Shown: positions 1 to 6,369, numbered from the stretch's first letter. The stretch: DNA of 7,253 bases from Rickettsia typhi (GCA_945861125.1 CAMASZ010000060.1:1-7253); one strand, 5' to 3'. Translations and numbers: made by a program. Notes: generated by a model not told the origin, from the sequence alone.

Positions 1-132
1 TGATAAAAATCTTTAAAAAATGAAGCTGTATATCCATACAGCTGAGGCTTTTTGAAGATTTTTTTACCAAAAATATGAAGTTAGAATTTGAATATCCTAT
101 TGAATATTTAAAGATGGGATTTGGTATAATAT
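1..132 (-). mobile_element. Palindromic foldback element, copy 1, cut by the window edge
   Basis: This stretch is an inverted copy of the element at 3208-3397. Both share the central hairpin (arms 24-31 and 36-43 here, four-base loop), the T-tracts at 49-53 and 59-65, the word CCAAAAATATGAAGT at 67-81, and the terminus GGGATTTGGTATAATAT at 116-132. The left arm of the hairpin is degenerate next to copy 2, and the left end lies outside the window. No transposase is encoded, so it would be a non-autonomous (MITE-like) or Rickettsia-palindromic-element-like repeat. Copy identity is directly visible; mobility is inferred from the several dispersed copies in this window. Confidence 0.8.
24..65 (+). 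terminator. Element-borne hairpin with T-tracts, possible terminator
   Basis: An 8-bp stem (24-31 with 36-43, loop ATCC) is followed after a short GAGGC segment by T5 and then T7. The resemblance to an intrinsic terminator is weaker than in copy 2 because the left arm has lost the GCCTC that would extend the stem. On the minus strand the same hairpin lies about 280 bases beyond the ABC-F stop codon and could end that transcript. Activity is inferred. Confidence 0.35.
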
Positions 133-352
133 AAATTTTTCAGATCATCATAATTTTGAAGTAAACAAAAAAACTCTTGAAGACGAAATTCAGAATAAAA
201 AAATTAAAATTAACAAAAATAATAAAATTGAATTTAAAATTTATTCTATCAATCAAAAAGCTAAAAAATTTCAGAAAAAATTTTATTTAAATTTGATGCC
301 GAATCAATTTAAAAACATACTCTTAGCTGTCTTTCCAGCCTCGGCGTTTTAA
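104..352 (+). pseudogene. Remnant open frame, Lys/Asn-rich, no start codon
   Basis: A frame of 82 codons stays open from the TGA at 101-103 to the TAA at 350-352, with no ATG near its beginning. Its first codons lie inside the palindromic element, and its last 30 bases overlap the 3' end of the ABC-F gene in antisense. The translation after the element is rich in Lys, Asn, Ile and Phe and begins with FSDHHNF. I do not recognise the family. The most economical reading is a gene fragment cut off from its 5' part by the element, but in DNA this AT-rich an open frame of this length could also be chance. Confidence 0.25.
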
Positions 353-1813
353 GAAAAATTCGTAAGAATCTTCGAAGGTAAAAGTTTTGTTGTCGTCGAA
401 AACCACTAATTTATTAGAGATTTCTTTGAGCATGCCCTCATCGTGCGAAACCAATATTATCGCACCTTCAAAGCTTTTGATGGCTTCTTTGAGCGAATCA
501 CATGATTCCATATCAAGGTGATTAGTTGGCTCATCGAGCAACAACAAATTGGCACCCTTCAACAAAATTTTACCAAGCATCACTCGACTTTTTTCACCGC
601 CCGATAGCACTGCAATTTTTTTATTCGCGAGATCGCTCGAAAACATCATATTACTACAAACTTGGCGGATACGGCTTTGGGGCAAGCGGTCATCGACTTT
701 TTGCAATTCTTCAAAAACGCTCAAATTTTTATCAAGTCGATCGATATTCATTTGCCCAAAAAACCCAATTTCAACTTTATTATGAATTTTGATGGCGCCA
801 TTTAAAGGCTTTAGATCTTGCGTAATAAGCTTAAGCAAGGTCGATTTACCTTTACCATTTTTGCCAATTACGCAAATTTTTTCACTATTGGCAACTTTGA
901 AAGACAAATCATTGATCAAGCGATTTTCTGGATTATAGCCGAAGGATAAATTTTCGACCTCAACTAGATTTTCTTTGCTGGCGAAGGGTTTATGATTAAA
1001 GACGAAATCGAGATTTTGAATATCATCGAGCTTTTCTTTGACCTCGATTTTTTCTAACATTTTGACGCGCGATTGCACTCGGCTAGCCTGACTAGCCTTG
1101 GCGCCAAAGCGATCGATCCAATCTTGAGTTTTCTGACGTTGCTTTTCTTCATTGATACGAGTTTTTTCGTAAATTTCTTCTTCTTGAGCAATTTTCTCGC
1201 GCACGCCTTTGGTATTTCCAGGAATTTTTTTAAAAGTATTGCGATGAATAATTAAAGTATGAGTTATCACCGAATCCATAAAATCACGGTCATGCGTAAT
1301 CAAAATCAATTCACCTTGCCAATCTTGCAAAAATTCCTTGAGCCAACGAATAGAATGAATATCTAGATAATTTGTAGGCTCGTCAAGCAATAACATTTGC
1401 GGTTCAACTAACAATAATTTTGCCAAATTAAGCTTAACTTGATAGCCACCCGAAAAATTCTTTGGGTCTTTGTGCAAATCTTCTTCTGTAAAGCCCAAAC
1501 CATATAAAATATTTTCACCTTTCCAACTTTCATGCTCACGATCTTCGGGCAAAACGGAACAAATCTCTTCTAAAACGCTATTATGCGTAAAATTAATATG
1601 CTGTTCCAAATGACCAATCAAATAACCTCGTGGAATTTCTACCGCCCCACTATCAGGTTCTAATTTTTTGAGAATTAATTTTAAAAAAGTTGATTTACCA
1701 CTACCGTTGCGCCCAATCAAACCAACCTTTTCACGATAATTAATAACAAAATTACCTGCAGAAAAAATCTCTCGACCAGAAAATGAAATTGATAAATCTT
1801 TTGCGCGAATCAT
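323..1813 (-). CDS. ABC-F family ATP-binding protein
   Basis: A 496-residue soluble protein with two ABC ATPase cassettes and no membrane segment, so it is an ABC-F protein and not a transporter. Cassette 1 has Walker A GRNGSGKST (34-42), signature FSGGY (120-124), Walker B ending LLLDEPTNYLD (to 151) and switch His174. Cassette 2 has GKNGKGKST (317-325), LSGGE (403-407), LLLLDEPTNHLD (423-434) and His457. Between them is the charged helical linker (about 205-262), with RFGAKASQASRVQSRVKMLE typical of the P-site tRNA interaction motif. ABC-F proteins bind the ribosomal E site and relieve stalled translation or give antibiotic resistance. The linker looks most like the YheS/Uup branch, but the long C-terminal coiled coil of those proteins is missing, so no symbol is given. 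The ATG start has no Shine-Dalgarno site. GC is locally higher than in neighbouring genes. Confidence 0.93.
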   Translation of the reverse strand: MIRAKDLSISFSGREIFSAGNFVINYREKVGLIGRNGSGKSTFLKLILKKLEPDSGAVEIPRGYLIGHLEQHINFTHNSVLEEICSVLPEDREHESWKGENILYGLGFTEEDLHKDPKNFSGGYQVKLNLAKLLLVEPQMLLLDEPTNYLDIHSIRWLKEFLQDWQGELILITHDRDFMDSVITHTLIIHRNTFKKIPGNTKGVREKIAQEEEIYEKTRINEEKQRQKTQDWIDRFGAKASQASRVQSRVKMLEKIEVKEKLDDIQNLDFVFNHKPFASKENLVEVENLSFGYNPENRLINDLSFKVANSEKICVIGKNGKGKSTLLKLITQDLKPLNGAIKIHNKVEIGFFGQMNIDRLDKNLSVFEELQKVDDRLPQSRIRQVCSNMMFSSDLANKKIAVLSGGEKSRVMLGKILLKGANLLLLDEPTNHLDMESCDSLKEAIKSFEGAIILVSHDEGMLKEISNKLVVFDDNKTFTFEDSYEFFLKRRGWKDS

Positions 1814-1858
1814 TTTAGAAAACTTAAATTTTTATTTAGAAATAATGAATTTTTTAAA

Positions 1859-1876
1859 GATTTTTATCTAAAAATC
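1859..1876. repeat. Small perfect inverted repeat
   Basis: GATTTTTA (1859-1866) and TAAAAATC (1869-1876) are inverted repeats two bases apart, 45 bases upstream of the ABC-F start codon and just outside the 32-bp tandem array. It is AT-only apart from its ends and would be a weak hairpin in the leader RNA. No function can be assigned. Confidence 0.4.
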
Positions 1877-1882
1877 GTGTCG

Positions 1883-1996
1883 TTGCTTTAGCACGACTGA
1901 ATAAAAAGTTTCGCTTGCTTTAGCACGACTGAATAAAAAGTTTCGCTTGCTTTAGCACTACTGAATAAAAAGTTTCGCTTGCTTTGGCACGACTTA
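1883..1996. repeat. 32-bp tandem repeat, about 3.5 copies
   Basis: Units begin at 1883, 1915, 1947 and 1979, each starting TTGCTTTAGCAC or a one-base variant; the last is partial. The first two units agree exactly over their whole length. The third has CTAC for CGAC, and the partial fourth has TTTGGCAC for TTTAGCAC. The period is not a multiple of three, so it is not a protein repeat, and there are no unique spacers, so it is not CRISPR. The array occupies the upstream region of the ABC-F gene, 70 to 183 bases before its start codon, where copy-number changes could alter promoter spacing or the leader RNA. That regulatory role is inference. Confidence 0.92.
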
Positions 1997-2017
1997 AAAA
2001 AATATTTTATTATAATT

Positions 2018-2046
2018 TTATTTAAAAATGGGATTTGGTATAATAT
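2018..2046 (-). mobile_element. Solitary terminus of the palindromic element (copy 3)
   Basis: About 29 bases match the terminus of copy 1 (104-132) with two differences, ending in the identical run GGGATTTGGTATAATAT; the word continues as ATCAA, as in copy 2. No other element sequence is recognisable next to it: the tandem repeat lies on one side and unrelated AT-rich DNA on the other. It is best read as a decayed or deleted element, or as a terminus retained because it is useful to the downstream gene. Confidence 0.72.
2036..2044 (+). promoter_or_regulatory. Extended -10 promoter motif at the element terminus
   Basis: TGGTATAAT is a perfect match to the bacterial extended -10 consensus (TGn followed by TATAAT). 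It faces the Bax-inhibitor-1 gene and would give a leader of roughly 130 bases. The region 17 bases upstream (TTTTAT) is a poor -35, which extended -10 promoters tolerate. The motif is part of the conserved element end and also occurs at 122-130. Promoter activity is inferred. Confidence 0.4.
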
Positions 2047-2108
2047 CAAAGATTAAATAAAATGACACAATTTAAATAATCATAGAACATTTTATATTTC
2101 TATTTATC

Positions 2109-2136
2109 TTGAATTTTTTTAAATTAATAATAAACT
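2109..2136 (+). promoter_or_regulatory. Weak sigma70-like promoter candidate before the Bax-inhibitor gene
   Basis: TTGAAT (2109-2114) and TAAACT (2131-2136) are 16 bases apart, each matching four of six consensus positions, and end about 46 bases before the ATG at 2183. In DNA this AT-rich such matches arise easily, so this is only an alternative to the extended -10 motif further upstream. Confidence 0.2.
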
Positions 2137-2182
2137 ACTTAAAGTTTTTTTTTACAAATTTCATTCAAAAAATAATTTAAAT

Positions 2183-2896
2183 ATGATAAACAGATCTTCT
2201 TTTGCCTCTTCGGCTTCTAGAGCCTCTTCATATGATTCCGCACTGCGTGATTATATGGTTAAGGTTTATAATAATATGTCAATTGCACTAGTAATTTCTG
2301 GTGTTATTGCTTTTTTTGTTGCTAACACTCCAGCATTACTAAAGTTATTCTTTGGAACTGGCCTAGTTTGGGTTGTTATGTTCGCTCCGCTGGCGTTTGT
2401 ATTTTACTTTAGCTATAAATTAAATTCTATTTCAGCAAGTAAAGCAAAGACATACCTTTGGATATATTCCTCTCTAATGGGGCTTTCTCTAGCATCAATA
2501 TTTGTAGCCTATACCGGAACAAGTGTTGCAAGAGTTTTCTTTATCTCTGCATCAGTTTTTGGAGCTATGAGTATTTATGGTTATTCTACCAAAAAAGACT
2601 TAACAGCTTTCGGATCCTTTTTAATAATGGGTTTAATCGCTATTCTTATAGCTTCTATAGTGAATATTTTCTTAAAAAGCTCTGCTCTTGAATTTGCTAT
2701 TTCTATAATAGGGGTTCTTGTTTTTGTTGGTCTAACAGCGTATGACACACAAAGAATCAAACAATCATATTACCACTTTGCTTCTAGCGGAGAAATGCTC
2801 GGTAAAATGGCAGTTATTGGAGCTCTGAATCTTTATATGGACTTTATAAATCTATTCATAATGCTACTTCGCCTCTTTGGAGAAAGAAGAAACTAA
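2183..2896 (+). CDS. Bax inhibitor-1 / YccA family membrane protein
   Basis: A 237-residue integral membrane protein of the usual length for bacterial BI-1 (TMBIM) proteins. After a Ser-rich cytoplasmic start, LRDYMVKVYNNMSIAL (21-36) opens the first helix; six further hydrophobic segments follow at about 61-78, 90-110, 116-133, 142-164, 168-185 and 209-231. The family end signature is clear: GALNLYMDFINLF (213-225). Asp188 in YDTQ and Asp220 in LYMDF correspond to the di-aspartate pH sensor of Bacillus YetJ, a pH-dependent calcium leak channel of this family. In E. coli the relative YccA modulates FtsH. The likely role is inner-membrane ion or protein quality homeostasis (inference). The ATG at 2183 has no Shine-Dalgarno site; the next Met (25) lies inside the conserved region, so Met1 is preferred. 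The gene stands alone, with its own terminator. Confidence 0.92.
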   Translation: MINRSSFASSASRASSYDSALRDYMVKVYNNMSIALVISGVIAFFVANTPALLKLFFGTGLVWVVMFAPLAFVFYFSYKLNSISASKAKTYLWIYSSLMGLSLASIFVAYTGTSVARVFFISASVFGAMSIYGYSTKKDLTAFGSFLIMGLIAILIASIVNIFLKSSALEFAISIIGVLVFVGLTAYDTQRIKQSYYHFASSGEMLGKMAVIGALNLYMDFINLFIMLLRLFGERRN

Positions 2897-2921
2897 TTTA
2901 AATAAAATTAATTTAAATCTA

Positions 2922-2958
2922 AGACCCTGAAAATTTAAATTTTCAGGGTCTTTTTTTT
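2922..2958 (+). terminator. Strong intrinsic terminator of the Bax-inhibitor gene
   Basis: AGACCCTGAAAATTT (2922-2936) is followed directly by its exact reverse complement (2937-2951), then a run of eight T ending at 2958. The stem has a GC-rich base (GACCCTG/CAGGGTC) and starts 26 bases after the stop codon. This is a classic rho-independent terminator for the plus strand. Confidence 0.92.
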
Positions 2959-2972
2959 GTCTAGGATGTTTA

Positions 2973-3106
2973 TATACCATTTCCCATCTATAATTCAATA
3001 TACTGATTGAAACTAAAATCTATCTAAATAAAATTTTTTGGCATTTTTTATTATTAACTTTTTTAGCTTAATCTATGCCAAAAACTATCATTAATATGGT
3101 TTGATA
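2973..3106. repeat. Second TATACC-type terminus with inner inverted repeat (decayed element)
   Basis: TATACCATTTCCCATCT at 2973-2989 resembles the element end at 3208 (TATACCAAATCCCATCT), and its first 12 bases are an exact inverted match to 3386-3397, the far end of copy 2. Further in, TTTTTGGCAT (3035-3044) and ATGCCAAAAA (3075-3084) form a 10-bp inverted repeat around a 30-base loop. This may be an older element of the same family into or beside which copy 2 inserted, or the outer end of a 425-bp composite (2973-3397). The right border is uncertain. Confidence 0.5.
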
Positions 3107-3376
3107 CACTTAAAATCTAAGGGTACTGCAGCAAATAAATTAAAAGCTATAATGGCTTCCTATAAGCACGGTGCAAAAAAAGTTTCAGAAATATTGGATG
3201 TTGATATTATACCAAATCCCATCTTTAAATATTCAATAGGATATTCAAATTCTAACTTCATATTTTTGGTAAAAAAATCTTCAAAAAGCCTCAGCTGTAT
3301 GGATATACAGCTGAGGCATTTTGAAGATTTTTTTACCAAAAATTTGAACCTAGATCTTTATACCTTATGTGATTAA
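3101..3376 (+). pseudogene. Hybrid open frame: unknown fragment read into the palindromic element
   Basis: A 91-codon frame opens with TTG just after an in-frame TAA at 3092-3094 and has no ATG start or ribosome site. Codons up to about 3205 translate to a protein-like segment (KSKGTAANKLKAIMASYKHG and on) of no family I recognise. From 3206 on, the frame reads through the foldback element, including both hairpin arms, and stops at 3374-3376. Rickettsia palindromic elements are known to sit in frame within coding sequences, so an element-interrupted gene is possible. With no start and a truncated front, a remnant is more likely than a working gene. Confidence 0.3.
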
Positions 3377-3397
3377 TTAAAAATTGGAAATGGTATA
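3208..3397 (+). mobile_element. Palindromic foldback element, copy 2 (most complete)
   Basis: A roughly 190-bp element whose two halves mirror each other. The ends are TATACCAAATCCC (3208) and, on the other side, the reverse complement of TATACCATTTCC (3386-3397). The inner core 3261-3344 is nearly a perfect palindrome: TTGGTAAAAAAATCTTC (3266-3282) pairs with GAAGATTTTTTTACCAA (3323-3339), and GCCTCAGCTGTAT (3288-3300) with ATACAGCTGAGGC (3305-3317) around a GGAT loop. The ends begin with TA, as expected for TA-targeting elements such as IS630/Tc1-mariner derivatives, but no transposase is encoded. Copy 1 (1-132) matches it closely in inverse orientation. The right end stops one base before the rho stop codon. 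Confidence 0.85.
3266..3339 (-). terminator. Bidirectional terminator-like hairpin downstream of rho
   Basis: The 13-bp perfect stem (3288-3300 with 3305-3317, four-base loop) is flanked by mirror-image A and T tracts. Read on the minus strand, i.e. as the rho transcript, the stem is followed directly by T5, then GAAGA, then T7. Read on the plus strand it is followed by ATTTT, GAAGA and T7. It lies 84 bases past the rho stop codon and is the best candidate for ending rho transcription. Termination is inferred from structure. Confidence 0.6.
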
Positions 3398-3398
3398 A

Positions 3399-5024
3399 CT
3401 AGCTATTCATTGATCTAAAGAAATCTTCATTGGTTTTACTGCCCTGAATTTTCTCTAATAAAAATTCCATTGCTTCAATTGGATTCATAGGATTTACTAT
3501 TCTACGCAACATCCAAATTTTTGATAAAGTAGCACGATCAGTAAGAAGTTCTTCTTTACGAGTTCCTGACTTGGTAATATCAATAGCTGGAAAAATTCTT
3601 TTATCAGAAATTTTACGATCAAGAACAATTTCAGCATTACCAGTTCCTTTAAATTCTTCAAAAATTACTTCATCCATTCTAGAGCCAGTATCAACTAAAG
3701 CAGTAGCAATTATTGTTAATGAACCACCTTCTTCAATATTTCTAGCCGAACCAAAAAATCTTTTTGGTCTTTGTAAAGCATTTGAATCAACTCCACCAGT
3801 AAGAACTTTTCCAGACGAAGGGATTACTGTATTATACGCCCTAGCAAGTCTAGTAATATTATCAAGCAAAATTACCACATCTTTCTTGGCTTCAACTAAT
3901 CTTCTGGCCTTTTCAATAACCATTTCTGCTAGCTGAACGTGTCTAGAGGCCGGCTCATCAAATGTTGAACTCACTACTTCTCCTTTTACACTTCTGATCA
4001 TATCAGTAACTTCTTCTGGTCTTTCATCAATTAGTAACACTAATAAGATAATCTCAGGATGATTACTGGTAATTGAGCGAGCAATATTTTGCATTAGTGA
4101 AGTTTTTCCTGTGCGAGGCGGAGCAACAATTAATGCCCTTTGCCCCTTTCCAAGAGGAGTTATCATGTCAATAATTCTGGTACTAGAATCACTATTATTA
4201 TTTAATTTATCTTGCTCAAGATTAAGTTTTTTTTGTGGATAAAGCGGAGTTAAATCATCAAACAAAACTCGATTACGAATTTTTTCAGGAGAATCAAAAT
4301 TTACATCATTTACACGAAGTAAAGCGAAATATCTTTCTCCTTTTTTAGGAGAACGAATTTGTCCGCGAACAGTGTCTCCTGTACGAAGGGCAAATCTTTT
4401 AATTTGACTTGGAGAGACATATATATCGTCAGAACCTGGGAAATAGTTTGTTTCTGGTGCTCTCAAAAAACCAAAACCATCTTCTAAAACTTCAAGCACA
4501 CCCTCACCAATTATAACATTGTCAGGACTTTGATCTGAGAAGTTTTTTAAGATGTGATAAATTATGTCTTGCCTTCCAAAATCACTAACATTTTCTAAGC
4601 CATTTTGTTTAGCAATCTGAATAAGGTTTTCAGCAGATTTGGTCTTTAAAGATTTTAGTTCAAGAATTTTTTTTGAATCAATTTCTAATTGCTCTCGATT
4701 AGGTAAATCTTCTTCATCATCATTATATGAATTATTAATTGAAGCCTGATTATTAGAAAAAGATTGAGCTGAAGTTGTAGTTGATGCTACGCTTTGAGTA
4801 GGAACAGGATTAACAATATTGCTACCATTATTTGATTGACGTCTACTAATTAAACGACGTGAAAATGAAGTCTCACTTTGTGTATTAGAGCCATGATTTA
4901 CAGAAGATTCTGAATTTAGATTTGGGTTATTTGATTGAGAATCTTGATTTTGAACCGAGTCATTATTTTTAGTTTCTGGTGTTTGAGTATTACCAAAGCG
5001 AAGCGTTAGAGTATTAGAGGACAT
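3399..5024 (-). CDS. rho: Transcription termination factor Rho with Asn/Ser/Gln-rich N-terminal tail
   Basis: Rho is the hexameric RNA helicase that ends transcription at rut sites. At 541 residues it is well beyond the usual 420 or so. The extra part is residues 1-106: 28 N+Q, 22 S and 11 T among the first 100, with one basic patch (RRLISRR, 56-62). The ordinary protein follows: N-terminal helix bundle (about 107-165), cold-shock RNA-binding fold with RNP1 DGFGFLR (182-188), then the RecA-like motor. The motor has Walker [10 protein letters not shown] (301-309), [11 protein letters not shown] (331-341), Walker [17 protein letters not shown] (383-398), the Q-loop region [20 protein letters not shown] (405-424) and the R-loop region [14 protein letters not shown] (469-482). 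The C-terminus (TNEDFF) aligns with E. coli. No other ATG precedes residue 287, so Met1 is well supported although no Shine-Dalgarno site is seen. A mobile element abuts the stop codon. Confidence 0.97.
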   Translation of the reverse strand: MSSNTLTLRFGNTQTPETKNNDSVQNQDSQSNNPNLNSESSVNHGSNTQSETSFSRRLISRRQSNNGSNIVNPVPTQSVASTTTSAQSFSNNQASINNSYNDDEEDLPNREQLEIDSKKILELKSLKTKSAENLIQIAKQNGLENVSDFGRQDIIYHILKNFSDQSPDNVIIGEGVLEVLEDGFGFLRAPETNYFPGSDDIYVSPSQIKRFALRTGDTVRGQIRSPKKGERYFALLRVNDVNFDSPEKIRNRVLFDDLTPLYPQKKLNLEQDKLNNNSDSSTRIIDMITPLGKGQRALIVAPPRTGKTSLMQNIARSITSNHPEIILLVLLIDERPEEVTDMIRSVKGEVVSSTFDEPASRHVQLAEMVIEKARRLVEAKKDVVILLDNITRLARAYNTVIPSSGKVLTGGVDSNALQRPKRFFGSARNIEEGGSLTIIATALVDTGSRMDEVIFEEFKGTGNAEIVLDRKISDKRIFPAIDITKSGTRKEELLTDRATLSKIWMLRRIVNPMNPIEAMEFLLEKIQGSKTNEDFFRSMNS

Positions 5025-5378
5025 TTAGAAAAGATTAGATTAATAAAGATTAAAAGGTTAGTTAATAAGTTATGGTATTAAGAAAATCACTAATTTTTAT
5101 GCGCTAACAAGGTCAAATTATCTTCATATTACTATCAATTAATATTTAGAGAATCTGTTACCACCAGCATATCAAAAATAGAGGTAATAACTAAAAAACT
5201 TTTCGGTATTGAAAAATACTTACTAATTTTTGAATAAACTTCGAATATCTTATAAGAACTTTTGCATATTAAAAAGTCTTAGTCATGCCACTTATTTTTT
5301 GAAAAATTCTATCATTTTTAATATGTTAACTAAGCAATATTTTTTGCAGTGATCAATTTTAAAATTTGAAATGATATT
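5025..5378. other. Spacer upstream of rho, no gene recognised
   Basis: AT-rich DNA that must include the rho promoter and leader, but I could not pick a convincing -35/-10 pair on the minus strand. The minus strand has one 47-codon frame open from 5278 down to the TGA at 5135-5137, with no start codon and no recognisable motif; it may be a gene remnant or chance. No tRNA, riboswitch or origin box is evident. Confidence 0.4.
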
Positions 5379-5550
5379 TATACCATTTTAGCTTGAAAAT
5401 TCATAATTTTAACTTAGCCCATTTACTTCATATTTTTGGCTAAAATCCTTAAAAGCCCTAAAGAGTTTTTGTATGCAACTCTTTTTCTTAACAATTTTTA
5501 TCTCAAAAATATTTTGTTATATTGGCTAATTTTCAAGTTAAAATGGTATT
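5379..5550. mobile_element. Diverged palindromic element (copy 4) with 22-bp terminal inverted repeats
   Basis: Terminal inverted repeats at 5380-5401 and 5528-5549 agree at 21 of 22 positions and start ATACCATTTTA. The interior shares the 15-base word ACTTCATATTTTTGG (5425-5439) with copies 1 and 2, in the same place relative to the centre, and the following TAAAATCCTTAAAAGCC resembles theirs. The middle is a different hairpin: AAAGAGTT (5460-5467) and AACTCTTT (5477-5484). The size (about 170 bp), TA-flanked ends and lack of a transposase fit the same non-autonomous family. It sits in the rho-exoD spacer. Confidence 0.8.
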
Positions 5551-5709
5551 TATAATTTTTGAAGCATAAAAAAGCTTACTATCTAAAATAAAAGTGGTTT
5601 CTTGAATTAATTTGGTAAGCAACCTTTGAGAAGCTTTAACTTCTACCCATGCTTAGGTATAAGAAATGAAGTCTTAAACTTATCATGTTACAAATTTAAT
5701 GTCAAGATA
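5551..5709. other. Spacer downstream of exoD, possible short gene remnant
   Basis: No complete gene. On the minus strand a 39-codon frame is open from 5652 into the element (TGA at 5533-5535), reading AWVEVKASQRLLTKLIQETT and on. It looks protein-like but has no start codon and I do not recognise it. No clear terminator for the exoD transcript is visible here; GCTTAC (5574-5579) and GTAAGC (5615-5620) are inverted but too far apart to count. Confidence 0.3.
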
Positions 5710-6330
5710 TTAAAATATATTTGTAAAGAAATCTTTAATGTAGTGGAAAAATTCCATACCAATAAATAAGGCTAATACAGAAACAATTATTCCTATTATT
5801 CCCACCGCAATACCAATTATTATAAATAACCCATCTTTACTTAACATGCCAAAAGAGGTTATTAATATACCAATTCCAGGAATATAGTTGGATAAAGGCA
5901 TTGGTATAAGAATAAATGAAGAAAATATCAGCAAAAACACCCCTACTAACCTTTCTCCATATGATTGGCTTAAAAACATAAATCTTGGTTTTAAAAATCT
6001 TTCAACTTTCCGAATTAAAAAAGAGGATTTTTGAACTATCATGATCAAAACCGACCTTTTTACTGAGAGATTAGATAGTTTTTTAGGCAATTTTGGAGCA
6101 CTGTATCCCATTGCCATTTGTAATGAAAAGATAACTAATGGTAACGAAATTATACTTGGAAAAGGTGGAGGTGTTGGAATTACAATTCCAAAGGAAAAAA
6201 TCATCATAACCAAACCAAAACCAATTGATTCCATGGCATCAATTATATCATGAATCATTATTCTGTCTGATGAAGATTTATTAACTACATCTTCAATTAT
6301 TTGCGTTGTAATAATTTTATTTCTATCCAC
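5710..6330 (-). CDS. ExoD family membrane protein
   Basis: A 206-residue hydrophobic protein of the ExoD (exopolysaccharide synthesis) family, close to the normal family length. Family features are IGFGLVMMIFSFGIVIPTPP (36-55), a Pro-rich helix entry, SLPLVIFSLQMAMG (62-75), the basic loop APKLPKKL (78-85), ERLVGVFLLIFSSFILIPMP (126-145) and a final hydrophobic pair (about 150-192). It is an inner-membrane protein. ExoD mutants of Rhizobium are affected in exopolysaccharide and alkaline tolerance, but the molecular activity is unknown. The chosen start is GTG (6328-6330), because an in-frame stop lies three codons upstream; Met25 is a credible alternative just before the conserved region. No Shine-Dalgarno site supports either. 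The gene is 39 bases after tatA in the same direction and probably co-transcribed. Confidence 0.85.
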   Translation of the reverse strand: MDRNKIITTQIIEDVVNKSSSDRIMIHDIIDAMESIGFGLVMMIFSFGIVIPTPPPFPSIISLPLVIFSLQMAMGYSAPKLPKKLSNLSVKRSVLIMIVQKSSFLIRKVERFLKPRFMFLSQSYGERLVGVFLLIFSSFILIPMPLSNYIPGIGILITSFGMLSKDGLFIIIGIAVGIIGIIVSVLALFIGMEFFHYIKDFFTNIF

Positions 6331-6369
6331 AGTAAGCTAAGTAAATTTTATTTGATAATTTTATAAGCT

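Noticed and set aside
134..352. Possible LpxK fragment, from the FSDHHNF motif
   Set aside because: The F-x-D-H-x-F segment resembles LpxK, but the expected following TxKD region and the remaining C-terminal features are absent, so seven residues are not enough.
526..1255. Plus-strand open frames inside the ABC-F gene
   Set aside because: They lie antisense to a gene with complete motifs and show no family features of their own.
1883..1996. CRISPR array
   Set aside because: Units are directly adjacent with no unique spacers, and no cas gene is in the window; it is a plain tandem repeat.
3571..3936. 121-codon plus-strand frame opposite rho
   Set aside because: It is the complement of the most conserved Rho motor region, so it stays open because of rho codon constraints.
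6322..6330. DnaA-box-like sequence near the exoD start
   Set aside because: CTATCCACA (6322-6330 region) is a single near match with no cluster and no replication genes nearby.
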